Below are positions 1 to 9,126 of a DNA stretch of 64,000 nucleotides, piece after piece. Position 1 is the first letter of the stretch. Each line of letters starts with the position of its first letter. The stretch lies in contig NZ_JAPMUA010000006.1 in NCBI RefSeq assembly GCF_029603155.1, positions 186,001 to 250,000 on the forward strand. The letters run 5' to 3'. A program made the translations under genes and the position numbers. Below the pieces are notes generated by a model. It was not told the DNA's origin. It did not search any database and saw nothing but the letters and a program-made list of their open reading frames with translations. Source of the DNA: Galbibacter pacificus (GTDB lineage: Bacteria > Bacteroidota > Bacteroidia > Flavobacteriales > Flavobacteriaceae).

Positions 1-76
1 ATTCCGGAGAGGCCAAACCAATTGAGATTTTGTTAAACCTCTGTACTGTATTCTTATCTTTATTATTTCTAGCCAT
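1..76 (-). CDS. rpoC: DNA-directed RNA polymerase subunit beta' (N-terminal fragment, runs off window)
   Basis: Only the first 25 codons are inside the window. Read on the minus strand from the ATG at 76, the translation begins MARNNKDKNTVQRF and continues KISIGLASPE, the typical start of bacteroidetal RpoC. The protein is the largest subunit of core RNA polymerase and carries the catalytic Mg-binding site, which lies outside the window. It follows rpoB after 89 bp in the conserved rpoBC order and is presumably co-transcribed. No Shine-Dalgarno is visible upstream, as usual for this phylum. Confidence 0.93.
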   Translation of the reverse strand, partial: MARNNKDKNTVQRFNKISIGLASPE

Positions 77-120
77 AATATATGGTGATAATGAATTAAG
101 TGTAATTTAGTATTACCTTT

Positions 121-160
121 TTAGCAAAGGCACCCGGTAAAACCAAATGCCCTTTGCTAA
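121..160 (-). other. rpoB-rpoC intergenic hairpin
   Basis: A perfect 10-bp inverted repeat (TTAGCAAAGG at 121-130, CCTTTGCTAA at 151-160) with a 20-nt loop lies just after the rpoB stop and before the rpoC start. It is not followed by a T run on the minus strand, so it does not look like a classical intrinsic terminator. A leaky attenuator or an RNA-processing or stability site within the rpoBC mRNA is more likely. The role is inferred from position only. Confidence 0.5.
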
Positions 161-165
161 AATTA

Positions 166-3100
166 TTATTCTTCTAATCTGATATCTAATCCAAGGCCTT
201 TTAATTCATGCATCAATACATTGAATGATTCTGGCAACCCTGGTTCTGGCATCATCTCTCCTTTTACGATAGACTCGTATGTTTTGGCTCTACCGATAAC
301 ATCATCAGATTTTACAGTCAAGATTTCCCTTAGTGTACTTGATGCTCCGTATGCTTCAAGTGCCCAAACCTCCATCTCACCAAAACGCTGACCACCAAAT
401 TGTGCTTTACCACCTAATGGCTGTTGTGTAATTAATGAGTATGGACCAATAGAACGTGCGTGCATTTTGTCGTCTACCATATGCCCTAACTTAAGCATAT
501 AGATAACTCCTACTGTTGCTGCTTGGTCGAAACGTTCTCCGGTACCACCGTCATACAAGTGTGTATGGCCAAATCTTGGGATTCCTGCCTCATCGGTCAG
601 TTCGTTGATTTGATCTAAGGAAGCACCATCAAAGATTGGTGTTGCGAATTTCTTGTCAAGGTTTTTACCGGCCCATCCTAATACGGTCTCGTAAATCTGC
701 CCGATGTTCATACGTGAAGGTACCCCAAGTGGGTTCAACACGATATCTACCGGCGTACCATCTTCTAGGAACGGCATGTCCTCCTGACGTGTTATTCTTG
801 CAACGATACCTTTGTTACCGTGACGTCCTGCCATTTTATCTCCTACTTTAAGCTTACGCTTTTTAGCGATATAAACTTTGGCAAGCTTCATAATTCCTGC
901 AGGCAGTTCATCTCCCACAGAAATGGTAAATTTATCTCTTCGCAACGCTCCTTGAAGGTCGTTCAGTTTAATTTTATAATTGTGAAGAAGATCGTTTATC
1001 AATGCATTGGTTTCATCATCAGTAGTCCAAGTTCCGCTTACCAAATGCGCAAAATCATCAACTGCATTCAACATCTTTTGCGTGTATTTTTTTCCTTTAG
1101 GGAATACTTCTTCGCCTAAATCGTTAAATACACCTTGCGATGTTTTCCCGTTTACAATCGAGAACAATTTTTCTACCAATACATCTTTAAGCTGTGTGAA
1201 TTTTGTTTCAAATTCCAATTCAAGCTTAGCGATATCTTCTTTATCTTTTGCTCTTTTGCGCTTATCTTTAATAGCCCTTGAGAACAATTTCTTGTCTATA
1301 ACAACACCACTTAATGACGGAGAAGCTTTTAATGAAGCGTCTTTTACGTCACCGGCTTTATCTCCAAAGATAGCTCGAAGTAATTTTTCTTCCGGGGTTG
1401 GATCTGATTCTCCTTTTGGTGTAATCTTACCAATTAAAATATCGCCCGGTTTTACTTCGGCACCAATACGGATCATCCCGTTTTCATCGAGGTCTTTTGT
1501 GGCCTCTTCAGAAACATTTGGTATGTCGTTTGTCAATTCTTCGGCACCAAGCTTGGTATCCCTAACTTCAAGTGAATATTCGTCGATATGGATAGAAGTA
1601 AAGATATCTTCCCTTACTACTTTCTCAGAAATTACGATCGCATCCTCGAAGTTATATCCTTTCCAAGGCATGAACGCTACTTGTAGGTTTCTACCCAAAG
1701 CAAGTTCTCCTTGTTGTGTTGCATACCCTTCACAAAGTACTTGTCCTTTGGCAACTTTATCGCCTTTTTTAACAATAGGCTTCAAGTTTATGGAAGTACC
1801 TTGGTTTGTTTTTCTGAATTTAACGAGATCGTAGGTTTTAAAGTCATCGTCAAAACTTACCAATCTGTCATTTTCTGTTCTATCGTACTTAATAACGATT
1901 TTTGAAGCATCTACATAATCTACAACTCCATTTCCTTCAGCATTTACCAATACTCTTGAATCTGATGCTACTTGACGTTCCAAACCAGTCCCTACAATTG
2001 GCGACTCCGGTCTTAATAATGGTACTGCCTGGCGCATCATGTTCGATCCCATCAGTGCACGGTTTGCATCATCGTGTTCCAAGAATGGAATTAAGGATGC
2101 AGAAATTGATGCAATTTGGTTAGGAGCAACATCTGTATAGTGTACTTCTACCGGATCTACTACCGGAAAATCGCCTTCTTCACGGGCAATTACCTTTTCT
2201 GTATCGATGGTACCATCGTTTTTTAAAGGGATGTTTGCCTGTGCAATTTTCTTTTCTTCTTCTTCTTCGGCACTTAAGTAAAGTATTTCGGAAAGGTCTA
2301 CCTTACCTTCGTTTACTTTTCTATATGGTGTTTCAATGAAGCCCATACTGTTCACTTTTGCAAACACGCTCAATGAAGATATCAAACCAATGTTCGGTCC
2401 TTCAGGCGTTTCAATAGGACAAAGACGCCCGTAGTGAGTATAGTGAACGTCACGCACCTCGAAACCAGCCCTTTCACGGGAAAGACCTCCAGGCCCTAAT
2501 GCTGATAAACGACGTTTGTGCGTAATCTCTGCCAATGGATTGGTTTGATCCATAAACTGAGACAACTGGTTGGTACCAAAGAACGAGTTAATAACCGATG
2601 ACAATGTCTTGGCATTGATCAAATCGATTGGCGTAAACACCTCGTTGTCACGAACGTTCATACGCTCGCGGATGGTTCTTGCCATACGTGCAAGACCTAC
2701 TCCAAACTGAGAGGACAATTGTTCTCCAACGGTTCTAACACGACGGTTTGACAAGTGGTCGATATCATCGATCTCTGCTTTGGAATTAATTAACTCGATA
2801 AGATATTTAATAATTGTAATAATATCTTCTTTAGTTAACACTTGCTTATCCATGTCGATATTCAAGCCTAACTTCTTGTTCATTCTATAACGGCCAACTT
2901 CACCTAAGTTGTATCGTTGGTCCGAGAAGAACAGTTTGTCTATAATGCCCCTTGCTGTTTCTTCGTCTGGCGGTTCGGCATTACGCAATTGACGGTATAT
3001 GTGCTCTACAGCTTCTTTTTCAGAGTTTGTAGGGTCTTTTTGTAATGTGTTGTAGATAATTGCATAGTCTCCTGTTTGGCTATCTTCTTTGTGCAACAAG

Positions 3101-3975
3101 ATAGTTTTAACATCGGTTTCCAGTATTTCATCTACATGTTCTTTTTCTAGAATTGTATCTCTATCCAGGATGATTTCGTTACGTTCTATGGAAACCACCT
3201 CGCCTGTATCCTCATCAACAAAATCCTCATGCCAAGTTTTTAGCACACGTGCTGCCAACTTCCTACCCAACACTTTTTTAAGTCCGCTTTTGGAAACCTT
3301 AACTTCTTCGGCTAGATCGAATATTTCTAGAATATCCTTATCACGCTCGAATCCAATGGCACGGAAAAGTGTAGTAACAGGTAATTTTTTCTTTCTATCG
3401 ATATAAGCGTACATAACGCTATTGATATCGGTAGCAAATTCTATCCAAGATCCTTTAAAAGGAATAACCCGGGCAGAGTATAATTTTGTTCCGTTAGCAT
3501 GGAACGATTGACCAAAGAATACACCTGGAGATCTGTGCAATTGCGATACGACTACGCGTTCTGCGCCGTTTATTACAAAGGTACCACTAGGTGTCATGTA
3601 TGGGATGGTACCCAAATACACGTCCTGTACTATGGTTTCAAAATCTTCGTGCTCTGGATCTGTACAATAAAGTTTAAGCCTAGCTTTTAGCGGAACGCTG
3701 TATGTTAACCCTCTTTCTATACATTCTTGGATAGAATAACGTGGAGGATCGATAAAGTAGTCTAAAAATTCAAGTACAAATTGATTACGCGTATCAGTAA
3801 TGGGGAAGTTCTCCATGAAGGTGTTATAAAGACCTTCGTTACCTCTTTCTTCAGATTTGGTTTCCAGTTGAAAGAAATCCTGGAACGATTTAATCTGAAT
3901 GTCCAAGAAATCCGGATATTCCGGGGTATTCTTTGCAGAGGCGAAATTAATTCTTTCAGTCTGATTTGTGAACAT
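166..3975 (-). CDS. rpoB: DNA-directed RNA polymerase subunit beta
   Basis: This is full-length RpoB (1269 aa), the second-largest subunit of RNA polymerase, forming one side of the active-site cleft and the rifampicin pocket. The N-terminus MFTNQTERINFASAK and the motifs SQFMDQTNPL, KRRLSALGPGGL, ETPEGPNIGL and KVGDKMAGRHGNKG are diagnostic. The last is the conserved catalytic-region segment near residue 1070. I chose the ATG at 3973-3975; the frame stays open to a TTG at 3978, which would add one residue. It lies between rplL and rpoC. The rifampicin region shows no obvious resistance substitution, as far as can be judged by eye. Confidence 0.98.
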   Translation of the reverse strand: MFTNQTERINFASAKNTPEYPDFLDIQIKSFQDFFQLETKSEERGNEGLYNTFMENFPITDTRNQFVLEFLDYFIDPPRYSIQECIERGLTYSVPLKARLKLYCTDPEHEDFETIVQDVYLGTIPYMTPSGTFVINGAERVVVSQLHRSPGVFFGQSFHANGTKLYSARVIPFKGSWIEFATDINSVMYAYIDRKKKLPVTTLFRAIGFERDKDILEIFDLAEEVKVSKSGLKKVLGRKLAARVLKTWHEDFVDEDTGEVVSIERNEIILDRDTILEKEHVDEILETDVKTILLHKEDSQTGDYAIIYNTLQKDPTNSEKEAVEHIYRQLRNAEPPDEETARGIIDKLFFSDQRYNLGEVGRYRMNKKLGLNIDMDKQVLTKEDIITIIKYLIELINSKAEIDDIDHLSNRRVRTVGEQLSSQFGVGLARMARTIRERMNVRDNEVFTPIDLINAKTLSSVINSFFGTNQLSQFMDQTNPLAEITHKRRLSALGPGGLSRERAGFEVRDVHYTHYGRLCPIETPEGPNIGLISSLSVFAKVNSMGFIETPYRKVNEGKVDLSEILYLSAEEEEEKKIAQANIPLKNDGTIDTEKVIAREEGDFPVVDPVEVHYTDVAPNQIASISASLIPFLEHDDANRALMGSNMMRQAVPLLRPESPIVGTGLERQVASDSRVLVNAEGNGVVDYVDASKIVIKYDRTENDRLVSFDDDFKTYDLVKFRKTNQGTSINLKPIVKKGDKVAKGQVLCEGYATQQGELALGRNLQVAFMPWKGYNFEDAIVISEKVVREDIFTSIHIDEYSLEVRDTKLGAEELTNDIPNVSEEATKDLDENGMIRIGAEVKPGDILIGKITPKGESDPTPEEKLLRAIFGDKAGDVKDASLKASPSLSGVVIDKKLFSRAIKDKRKRAKDKEDIAKLELEFETKFTQLKDVLVEKLFSIVNGKTSQGVFNDLGEEVFPKGKKYTQKMLNAVDDFAHLVSGTWTTDDETNALINDLLHNYKIKLNDLQGALRRDKFTISVGDELPAGIMKLAKVYIAKKRKLKVGDKMAGRHGNKGIVARITRQEDMPFLEDGTPVDIVLNPLGVPSRMNIGQIYETVLGWAGKNLDKKFATPIFDGASLDQINELTDEAGIPRFGHTHLYDGGTGERFDQAATVGVIYMLKLGHMVDDKMHARSIGPYSLITQQPLGGKAQFGGQRFGEMEVWALEAYGASSTLREILTVKSDDVIGRAKTYESIVKGEMMPEPGLPESFNVLMHELKGLGLDIRLEE

Positions 3976-4038
3976 CAATGGACAATATTTTGATTAAAGT
4001 GAAAATTGATAAAACGTATATACTCATATACGCAAAAG

Positions 4039-4080
4039 GGTTTAGGTCTCAACCCGCAAATTTCGGGATGGACCTAAACC
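4039..4080 (-). other. rplL-rpoB intergenic hairpin
   Basis: A 10-bp stem (GGTTTAGGTC at 4039-4048 with GACCTAAACC at 4071-4080) encloses a second small stem (CCCG 4053-4056, CGGG 4064-4067). On the minus strand it falls between the rplL stop and the rpoB start and is followed by only four T residues. By analogy with the rplL-rpoB gap of other bacteria, it could be a partial terminator or a processing site that lowers rpoBC output relative to the ribosomal proteins. That role is inference. Confidence 0.5.
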
Positions 4081-4111
4081 GTATTTTACAGCTCGGGGCT
4101 GTAGGGTTGAA

Positions 4112-4489
4112 TTACTTTAATTCTACCTCAGCACCAGCTTCTTCTAAAGACTTTTTAAGACCTTCGGCCTCATCTTTAGATACTCCTTCTTTGATAGCTT
4201 TAGGAGCGCTGTCTACAATTTCTTTAGCTTCTTTAAGTCCTAAACCGGTTAATTCTTTAACCAATTTAACAACAGCCAATTTAGACGCCCCAGCAGCTGT
4301 AAGGACTACATCAAATTCTGATTTCTCCTCAGCAGCTTCACCACCTCCGGCAGCAGCTCCACCAGCAACAGCTACAGCTGCAGCAGCAGGCTCGATACCA
4401 TATTCTTCTTTTAATATATCAGCTAATTCGTTTACTTCTTTAACTGTTAAATTAACTAATTGTTCTGCAAAATCTTTTAAATCTGCCAT
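4112..4489 (-). CDS. rplL: 50S ribosomal protein L7/L12
   Basis: This 125-aa acidic stalk protein recruits and stimulates translation GTPases. Residues 1-50 form the N-terminal dimerisation and L10-binding part (MADLKDFAEQLVNLTVKEVN). An Ala/Gly-rich hinge lies near residues 36-52, and the C-terminal domain near 55-125 carries KLAVVKLVKELTGLGLKEAK and ends AEVELK. Length and composition are standard. It follows rplJ by 55 bp and precedes rpoB, in the normal rplKAJL-rpoBC order. Confidence 0.98.
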   Translation of the reverse strand: MADLKDFAEQLVNLTVKEVNELADILKEEYGIEPAAAAVAVAGGAAAGGGEAAEEKSEFDVVLTAAGASKLAVVKLVKELTGLGLKEAKEIVDSAPKAIKEGVSKDEAEGLKKSLEEAGAEVELK

Positions 4490-4544
4490 TTTTCTATCGT
4501 TTTAATAAATTTTTAAAATATAATTGTTTTTAAGTGCGTACTTA

Positions 4545-5063
4545 TTATTGTTTTTCTGATAACGTTTTAAGGATACCAGCCAATTTACCACCACCTGATT
4601 TAAGTCCGCTAATAACGTTCTTAGCAGGCGATTGTAGCAAGCCAATGATATCTCCAATAACTTCCTCTTTGGATTTAATGCTCACCAATGCATCTAATTG
4701 GTTATCTCCAATGAAGATAGCTTCTTCGATAAATGCACCTTTTAAAAGAGGTTTCTCAGATTTTTTACGGAAGTCCTTGATAAGTTTAGCTGGGGCGTTC
4801 CCTGTTTCGGAAAGCATTAAAGAAGTATTTCCTTTTAGCACTCCGGGCAATTCCCCAAAATCTTTATCAGAAGCTTCCATTGCTTTTGCAAGCAATGTGT
4901 TTTTTACAACTGCGAGTTTGATGTTTGCTTTAAAACAAGCTCTACGCAAATTAGAGGTTGTTTGAGCGTCCAATCCTGAAATATCTGCTAAATAGATATT
5001 TGTAGTATCTCCTAACTGCGCAGTTAAATCTTCTATTACCGTTAACTTTTCTTCTCTAGTCAT
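4545..5063 (-). CDS. rplJ: 50S ribosomal protein L10
   Basis: At 172 aa, this is the base of the ribosomal stalk, binding 23S rRNA and L7/L12 dimers. The N-terminal domain (MTREEKLTVIEDLTAQL) and the internal RRACFKANIKLAVVKNTLLAKA match the L10 family; the C-terminal helix (GLKSGGGKLAGILKTLSEKQ) is the L7/L12 anchor. It lies between rplA (24 bp upstream) and rplL. In other bacteria L10 represses its own mRNA; no obvious L10 leader can be assigned here. Confidence 0.98.
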   Translation of the reverse strand: MTREEKLTVIEDLTAQLGDTTNIYLADISGLDAQTTSNLRRACFKANIKLAVVKNTLLAKAMEASDKDFGELPGVLKGNTSLMLSETGNAPAKLIKDFRKKSEKPLLKGAFIEEAIFIGDNQLDALVSIKSKEEVIGDIIGLLQSPAKNVISGLKSGGGKLAGILKTLSEKQ

Positions 5064-5087
5064 GATTAAAAAATTTATACCTGCCTC

Positions 5088-5777
5088 TTAAACTGCCTTA
5101 GGATCTACAGGAACACTTGGGCTCATAGTACTTGAAATAAAGATACTTTTGATATATGTTCCTTTAGCCGCAGTTGGCTTCAGTTTTAATAATGTTTGTA
5201 ATAATTCGTTTGCGTTACCAGCAATTTTATCTGCCGAAAAAGATGCTTTTCCAATTGCTGCGTGAACGATTCCTGTTTTATCAACTTTAAAGTCGATTTT
5301 ACCAGCTTTAACTTCACCTACAGCTTTGGCCACATCCATGGTAACCGTTCCTGTTTTTGGGTTTGGCATTAAACCTCTAGGTCCAAGGATTCGTCCTAGG
5401 GGGCCTAATTTACCCATTACGCTTGGCATCGTGATGATTACATCTACGTCTGTCCAACCGTCCTTGATCTTTTGCAAGTATTCATCTAACCCTACATAGT
5501 CTGCCCCAGCCTCTTTGGCTTCTGCTTCTTTATCTGGGGTAACCAATGCTAAAACCTTAACATCTTTACCGGTACCGTGAGGAAGTGTCACCACCCCTCT
5601 TACCATTTGATTTGCCTTACGAGGGTCTACCCCTAAACGCACTGCTAAATCTACAGATGCATCAAACTTAACGTTAGTGATATCTTTTACTAATTGAGAA
5701 GCTTCTGCAACAGAATACAATTTGTTCCTGTCTATTTTACCTACAGCTTCTTTTTGCTTTTTTGTTAATTTTGCCAT
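5088..5777 (-). CDS. rplA: 50S ribosomal protein L1
   Basis: This 229-aa protein of the L1 stalk takes part in deacylated-tRNA release. Family landmarks include LAVRLGVDPRKANQMVRG near residues 43-60, GPLGRILGPRGLMPNPKTGT near 124-143, and AAIGKASFSADKIAGN in the last quarter. The length is typical. It follows rplK by 19 bp on the minus strand, as in the universal L11-L1 pair, and is probably co-transcribed from nusG onward. Confidence 0.98.
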   Translation of the reverse strand: MAKLTKKQKEAVGKIDRNKLYSVAEASQLVKDITNVKFDASVDLAVRLGVDPRKANQMVRGVVTLPHGTGKDVKVLALVTPDKEAEAKEAGADYVGLDEYLQKIKDGWTDVDVIITMPSVMGKLGPLGRILGPRGLMPNPKTGTVTMDVAKAVGEVKAGKIDFKVDKTGIVHAAIGKASFSADKIAGNANELLQTLLKLKPTAAKGTYIKSIFISSTMSPSVPVDPKAV

Positions 5778-5796
5778 TTCTAGATTCTTTTAAGAT

Positions 5797-6234
5797 TTAA
5801 AAAGGCTTATCACCTGAAACCGTTAATCCCATTGATCTTGCAGTTCCTGCAACCATGCTCATTGCTGATTCTACAGTAAATGCATTAAGATCTTGCATTT
5901 TGTCTTCTGCGATAGCTTTTACCTGATCCCAGGTAACGCTCGCCACCTTTTTACGGTTTGGCTCTCCGGAACCCTTTTTAACCTTAGCCGCTTCCAATAG
6001 CTGAACTGCCGCTGGCGGTGTCTTAATTACAAAGTCAAACGACTTGTCTTTGTAAACGGTGATAACAACTGGTAAAACCTTACCCGGTCTGTCCTGTGTA
6101 CGTGCATTAAATTGCTTACAGAACTCCATAATGTTAACGCCGGCAGCACCTAGAGCGGGTCCAACCGGTGGCGACGGATTCGCAGCACCTCCCCTAACTT
6201 GTAGTTTAACTACTTTACTAACTTCTTTTGCCAT
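5797..6234 (-). CDS. rplK: 50S ribosomal protein L11
   Basis: This 145-aa protein binds the GTPase-associated centre of 23S rRNA. The N-terminal Pro-rich segment (GAANPSPPVGPALGAAGVN near residues 16-34) and the rRNA-binding C-terminal domain ending MGLTVSGDKPF are diagnostic. It lies 74 bp downstream of nusG and just upstream of rplA. Nothing in length, codon content or motif order departs from the family. Confidence 0.98.
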   Translation of the reverse strand: MAKEVSKVVKLQVRGGAANPSPPVGPALGAAGVNIMEFCKQFNARTQDRPGKVLPVVITVYKDKSFDFVIKTPPAAVQLLEAAKVKKGSGEPNRKKVASVTWDQVKAIAEDKMQDLNAFTVESAMSMVAGTARSMGLTVSGDKPF

Positions 6235-6308
6235 TGTTTATGTTCAATTTTAAAATTTGAATCGCCTGATCTTTTGGAAGCTAGGCGAATCTATATAATG
6301 TGTAACAA

Positions 6309-6860
6309 TTATATCTTTTCTACTTGCATATAACTCAATTCCAATGGTGTTTTTCTTCCAAAAATCTTCACCATTACCTCAAGTTTACGCTTTTCTTCAT
6401 TAATCTTTTCAACAGTTCCATTAAATCCGTTAAAAGGACCGTCTATAACTTTCACGGTTTCCCCTAACACATAAGGTATAGCAACATTATCTGTCTTCAC
6501 GGATAATTCATCAACTTTACCGAGCATTCTGTTTACCTCAGATTTCCTCAATGGAACGGGATCTCCCCCTTTAACTTCACCTAGAAAACCAATAACTCCG
6601 GTTATAGACTTAATAACGTGCACAATTTCTCCTCCCAAATTGGCCTTCACCATTACGTAGCCGGGAAAATAAACACGTTCTTTATTTATTTTCTTTCCAT
6701 TGCGTATCTGCACCACTTTTTCGGTCGGCACCAATACTTCATCTACATAATCTTCATATCCAAGACGCGCTATATCCTGCTCTATGTAGCCTTTAACTTT
6801 ATTCTCTTGACCACTTACAGCCCTTACTACATACCATTGTTTTGCCAACGCTTCTGCCAT
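6309..6860 (-). CDS. nusG: transcription termination/antitermination protein NusG
   Basis: This 183-aa transcription elongation factor binds the RNA polymerase clamp and couples to ribosomes or Rho. The NGN domain spans about residues 1-110 (KQWYVVRAVSGQENKVKGYI; VYFPGYVMVKANL), and a KOW motif lies near residues 130-160 (GETVKVIDGPFNGFNGTVE). It is followed by rplK and preceded by secE with 23 bp between, as in the canonical secE-nusG-rplK order. Confidence 0.97.
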   Translation of the reverse strand: MAEALAKQWYVVRAVSGQENKVKGYIEQDIARLGYEDYVDEVLVPTEKVVQIRNGKKINKERVYFPGYVMVKANLGGEIVHVIKSITGVIGFLGEVKGGDPVPLRKSEVNRMLGKVDELSVKTDNVAIPYVLGETVKVIDGPFNGFNGTVEKINEEKRKLEVMVKIFGRKTPLELSYMQVEKI

Positions 6861-6883
6861 TGCAATACCCGTCTTTAATATTA

Positions 6884-7072
6884 TTAATTAGTAATTATTC
6901 CAAAATAAAGCTTGATAAGTTTAGCAAAAACCGTATCAATACCCCATATTGCCAATGAAAAAAGTATAGAGAAAACAGCAACCACAACCATCAGGTTTTG
7001 TCCCTCGGCCCATGACGGCCAAGTAACATTCGCTCTTAACTCTTGAAATGATTCTTTTATATAATTCACCAT
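6884..7072 (-). CDS. secE: preprotein translocase subunit SecE
   Basis: This short (62 aa) single-span inner-membrane protein stabilises the SecYEG channel. It shows the amphipathic helix YIKESFQELRANVTWPSWAE followed by one hydrophobic segment near residues 27-55. This is the short one-TM form usual in Bacteroidota. The position directly before nusG supports the call. Confidence 0.95.
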   Translation of the reverse strand: MVNYIKESFQELRANVTWPSWAEGQNLMVVVAVFSILFSLAIWGIDTVFAKLIKLYFGIITN

Positions 7073-7148
7073 TTTACTCTATCTTATTATGGACCGAGAA
7101 TCCCGATTTTCTTTTTCAAAACTCTACAGACCCAATCCTATTATTTCG

Positions 7149-7219
7149 CACGGGTGGAGAGATTCGAACTCCCATCAACGGTTTTGGAGACCGCTATTCT
7201 ACCCTTGAACTACACCCGT
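7149..7219 (-). tRNA. tRNA-Trp (CCA anticodon)
   Basis: A 71-nt cloverleaf on the minus strand. The acceptor arm ACGGGTG (7219-7213) pairs with CACCCGT (7156-7150), with a G discriminator at 7149. The anticodon loop reads CTCCAAA, giving anticodon CCA, and the T arm contains GTTCGAATC. No CCA tail is encoded. It lies between tuf and secE, inside an otherwise E. coli-like tRNA-tuf-secE-nusG order. Confidence 0.96.
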
Positions 7220-7224
7220 TTATT

Positions 7225-7273
7225 CAAGTTTAAAGGCATCCTACTACTATAAAGCAGGACACCTTAAAACTTG
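7225..7273 (-). other. hairpin between tuf and tRNA-Trp
   Basis: Two 18-nt arms, 7225-7242 and 7256-7273, are complementary at about 15 of 18 positions (counting the outer C-G pair) with a 13-nt loop. They fill nearly the whole gap between the tuf stop and the tRNA-Trp 5' end. No T run follows on the minus strand. The structure may expose the tRNA for processing or stabilise the tuf 3' end; this is inference. Confidence 0.45.
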
Positions 7274-7287
7274 TATGCTTATTGAAA

Positions 7288-8475
7288 TTAGTCTAAAATT
7301 TCAGTTACCTGACCAGCACCTACTGTTCTACCACCTTCACGGATAGCAAAACGTAGACCTTTGTTCAAGGCAATTGGCTGAAGCAACTCAACAGTAATAG
7401 TTAAGTTATCACCAGGCATAACCATTTCAACTCCATCAGGCAATGTAATTGTACCTGTTACGTCAGTTGTACGTACGTAGAACTGAGGACGGTAGTTGTT
7501 GTGGAATGGTGTGTGACGTCCACCTTCTTCTTTTTTAAGAACGTAAACCTCTGCTTTGAATTTAGCGTGAGGAGTTACAGAACCTGGCTTACAGATAACC
7601 ATACCTCTTTTGATGTCGGTTTTCTCGATACCTCTTAAAAGGATACCAACGTTATCTCCAGCTTCACCTCTATCTAATATTTTACGGAACATTTCAACCC
7701 CTGTAATAGTAGAAGTCAATTTCTCTGCTCCCATACCGATAATATCTACAGCTTCACCAGTTTTAGCAACTCCAGACTCTATACGTCCAGTAGCAACTGT
7801 TCCACGACCAGTAATTGTAAATACATCCTCGATAGGCATCAAGAAATCTTTATCCACGTCTCTTTGTGGCAATTCAATCCACTCATCAACAGCTTCCATC
7901 AATTTCATTACTGAGTCAACCCACTTTTGCTCACCATTTAAAGCACCAAGTGCAGAACCAGGAATTACAGGTCCGTTATCTCCGTCATACTCATAGAAGC
8001 TCAACAATTCTCTTACTTCCATATCTACAAGCTCTAAAAGCTCCTCATCATCAACCATATCCACTTTGTTCAAGAAAACAACTATTCTTGGAACACCTAC
8101 CTGACGTCCTAATAAGATGTGCTCACGAGTTTGTGGCATAGGTCCGTCTGTAGCAGCAACTACCAAAATAGCGCCATCCATTTGAGCAGCACCTGTAACC
8201 ATGTTTTTTACGTAATCCGCGTGACCAGGACAGTCAACGTGGGCATAGTGACGATTTGCAGTTTGATACTCAACGTGAGAAGTATTAATTGTAATACCTC
8301 TTTCTTTTTCTTCAGGAGCGTTATCGATTGAATCGAATGAACGTGCATCAGAAAGACCAGCATCTGCCAATACTTTAGTGATAGCAGCAGTTAAAGTAGT
8401 TTTACCGTGATCTACGTGTCCAATAGTACCTATATTTAAGTGTGGTTTGGAACGATCGAAAGTTTCCTTTGCCAT
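7288..8475 (-). CDS. tuf: elongation factor Tu
   Basis: EF-Tu (395 aa) delivers aminoacyl-tRNA to the ribosome as a GTPase. The G1 motif GHVDHGKTTL is near residues 18-27, DCPGHADYVKNM (G3) near 80, and NKVDM (G4) near 136. Domains 2 and 3 follow, with GRGTVATGRIESG and the C-terminus GRTVGAGQVTEILD. The length is normal. It sits directly after tRNA-Thr(GGT), matching the thrT-tufB arrangement of E. coli, and is probably part of one tRNA-tuf transcript. Confidence 0.98.
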   Translation of the reverse strand: MAKETFDRSKPHLNIGTIGHVDHGKTTLTAAITKVLADAGLSDARSFDSIDNAPEEKERGITINTSHVEYQTANRHYAHVDCPGHADYVKNMVTGAAQMDGAILVVAATDGPMPQTREHILLGRQVGVPRIVVFLNKVDMVDDEELLELVDMEVRELLSFYEYDGDNGPVIPGSALGALNGEQKWVDSVMKLMEAVDEWIELPQRDVDKDFLMPIEDVFTITGRGTVATGRIESGVAKTGEAVDIIGMGAEKLTSTITGVEMFRKILDRGEAGDNVGILLRGIEKTDIKRGMVICKPGSVTPHAKFKAEVYVLKKEEGGRHTPFHNNYRPQFYVRTTDVTGTITLPDGVEMVMPGDNLTITVELLQPIALNKGLRFAIREGGRTVGAGQVTEILD

Positions 8476-8531
8476 GATTTAATAATTTTAATCTTAGTTA
8501 TATATTAGTGTTCAAATTTAAACGCAACAAG

Positions 8532-8603
8532 AGCCAATGACGAGAATTGAACTCGTGACCTCTTCCTTACCAAGGAAGCGCTCTACCCCTGAGCTACACC
8601 GGC
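8532..8603 (-). tRNA. tRNA-Thr (GGT anticodon)
   Basis: A 72-nt cloverleaf. The acceptor GCCGGTG (8603-8597) pairs with CATTGGC (8539-8533) through two G-U pairs, with a T discriminator at 8532. The anticodon stem CTTCC/GGAAG encloses TTGGTAA, giving anticodon GGT. The T arm reads GTTCAATTC. It lies 56 bp upstream of the tuf start codon. Confidence 0.96.
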
Positions 8604-8773
8604 TTATAGATTCAAAGTTTCAAGTTTAAAAATCGCTTTTCATCACCTTAAACAACAACCATAAACTCAAAGTACTAGAACGAGAGAAGAGAACACATCT
8701 TTTTTCTTAAGATAAATTCTCATCTCTTCTTTTTTTTTAACCTCAAAAATAAATTTTGAGCCACCTTGTTTAG

Positions 8774-8846
8774 AGCGGGAGACGAGGTTCGAACTCGCGA
8801 CATTCAGCTTGGAAGGCTGACGCTCTACCAACTGAGCTACTCCCGC
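8774..8846 (-). tRNA. tRNA-Gly (TCC anticodon)
   Basis: A 73-nt cloverleaf. The acceptor GCGGGAG (8846-8840) pairs perfectly with CTCCCGC (8781-8775), with a T discriminator at 8774. The anticodon loop TTCCAAG gives TCC, and the T arm contains GTTCGAACC. It is third in the tRNA cluster, 170 bp from tRNA-Thr(GGT) and 27 bp from tRNA-Tyr. Confidence 0.96.
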
Positions 8847-8873
8847 ATTTCTTGTAATTAAGAATTTTTTTTG

Positions 8874-8956
8874 TGGGGAGAGCAGGATTCGAACCTGCGA
8901 AGGTAAAAACCAACAGATTTACAGTCTGTCCTCGTTGGCCGCTTGAGTATCTCCCC
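8874..8956 (-). tRNA. tRNA-Tyr (GTA anticodon)
   Basis: An 83-nt class II tRNA with a long variable arm. The acceptor GGGGAGA (8956-8950) pairs with TCTCCCC (8881-8875), with an A discriminator at 8874. The anticodon loop CTGTAAA gives GTA. The variable arm and T loop (GTTCGAATC) are both visible. It is second in the cluster, matching tyrU of E. coli. Confidence 0.96.
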
Positions 8957-9126
8957 CAATTTAGCATTTTGAAAAGCAGAAAACATTTAAATTTTACTGC
9001 TTAAAATTCCGAGCGCAAAAATAATCAATATTATCCAATTACCAACTACTTTCCTTATCTTTTTTTAAAGATAAATTACACGCTTCTAAAAATCATCAAA
9101 TTATCAAAAAACTTTACTTTTAAAAG

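Noticed and set aside
1007..1834. 275-codon open frame antisense to rpoB, and similar long frames antisense to tuf, pdhC, SulP, DUF389 and trpB
   Set aside because: They lie wholly on the opposite strand of strongly conserved genes, have odd Ser/Pro/Ile-rich compositions and no motifs; they are shadows of the real genes.
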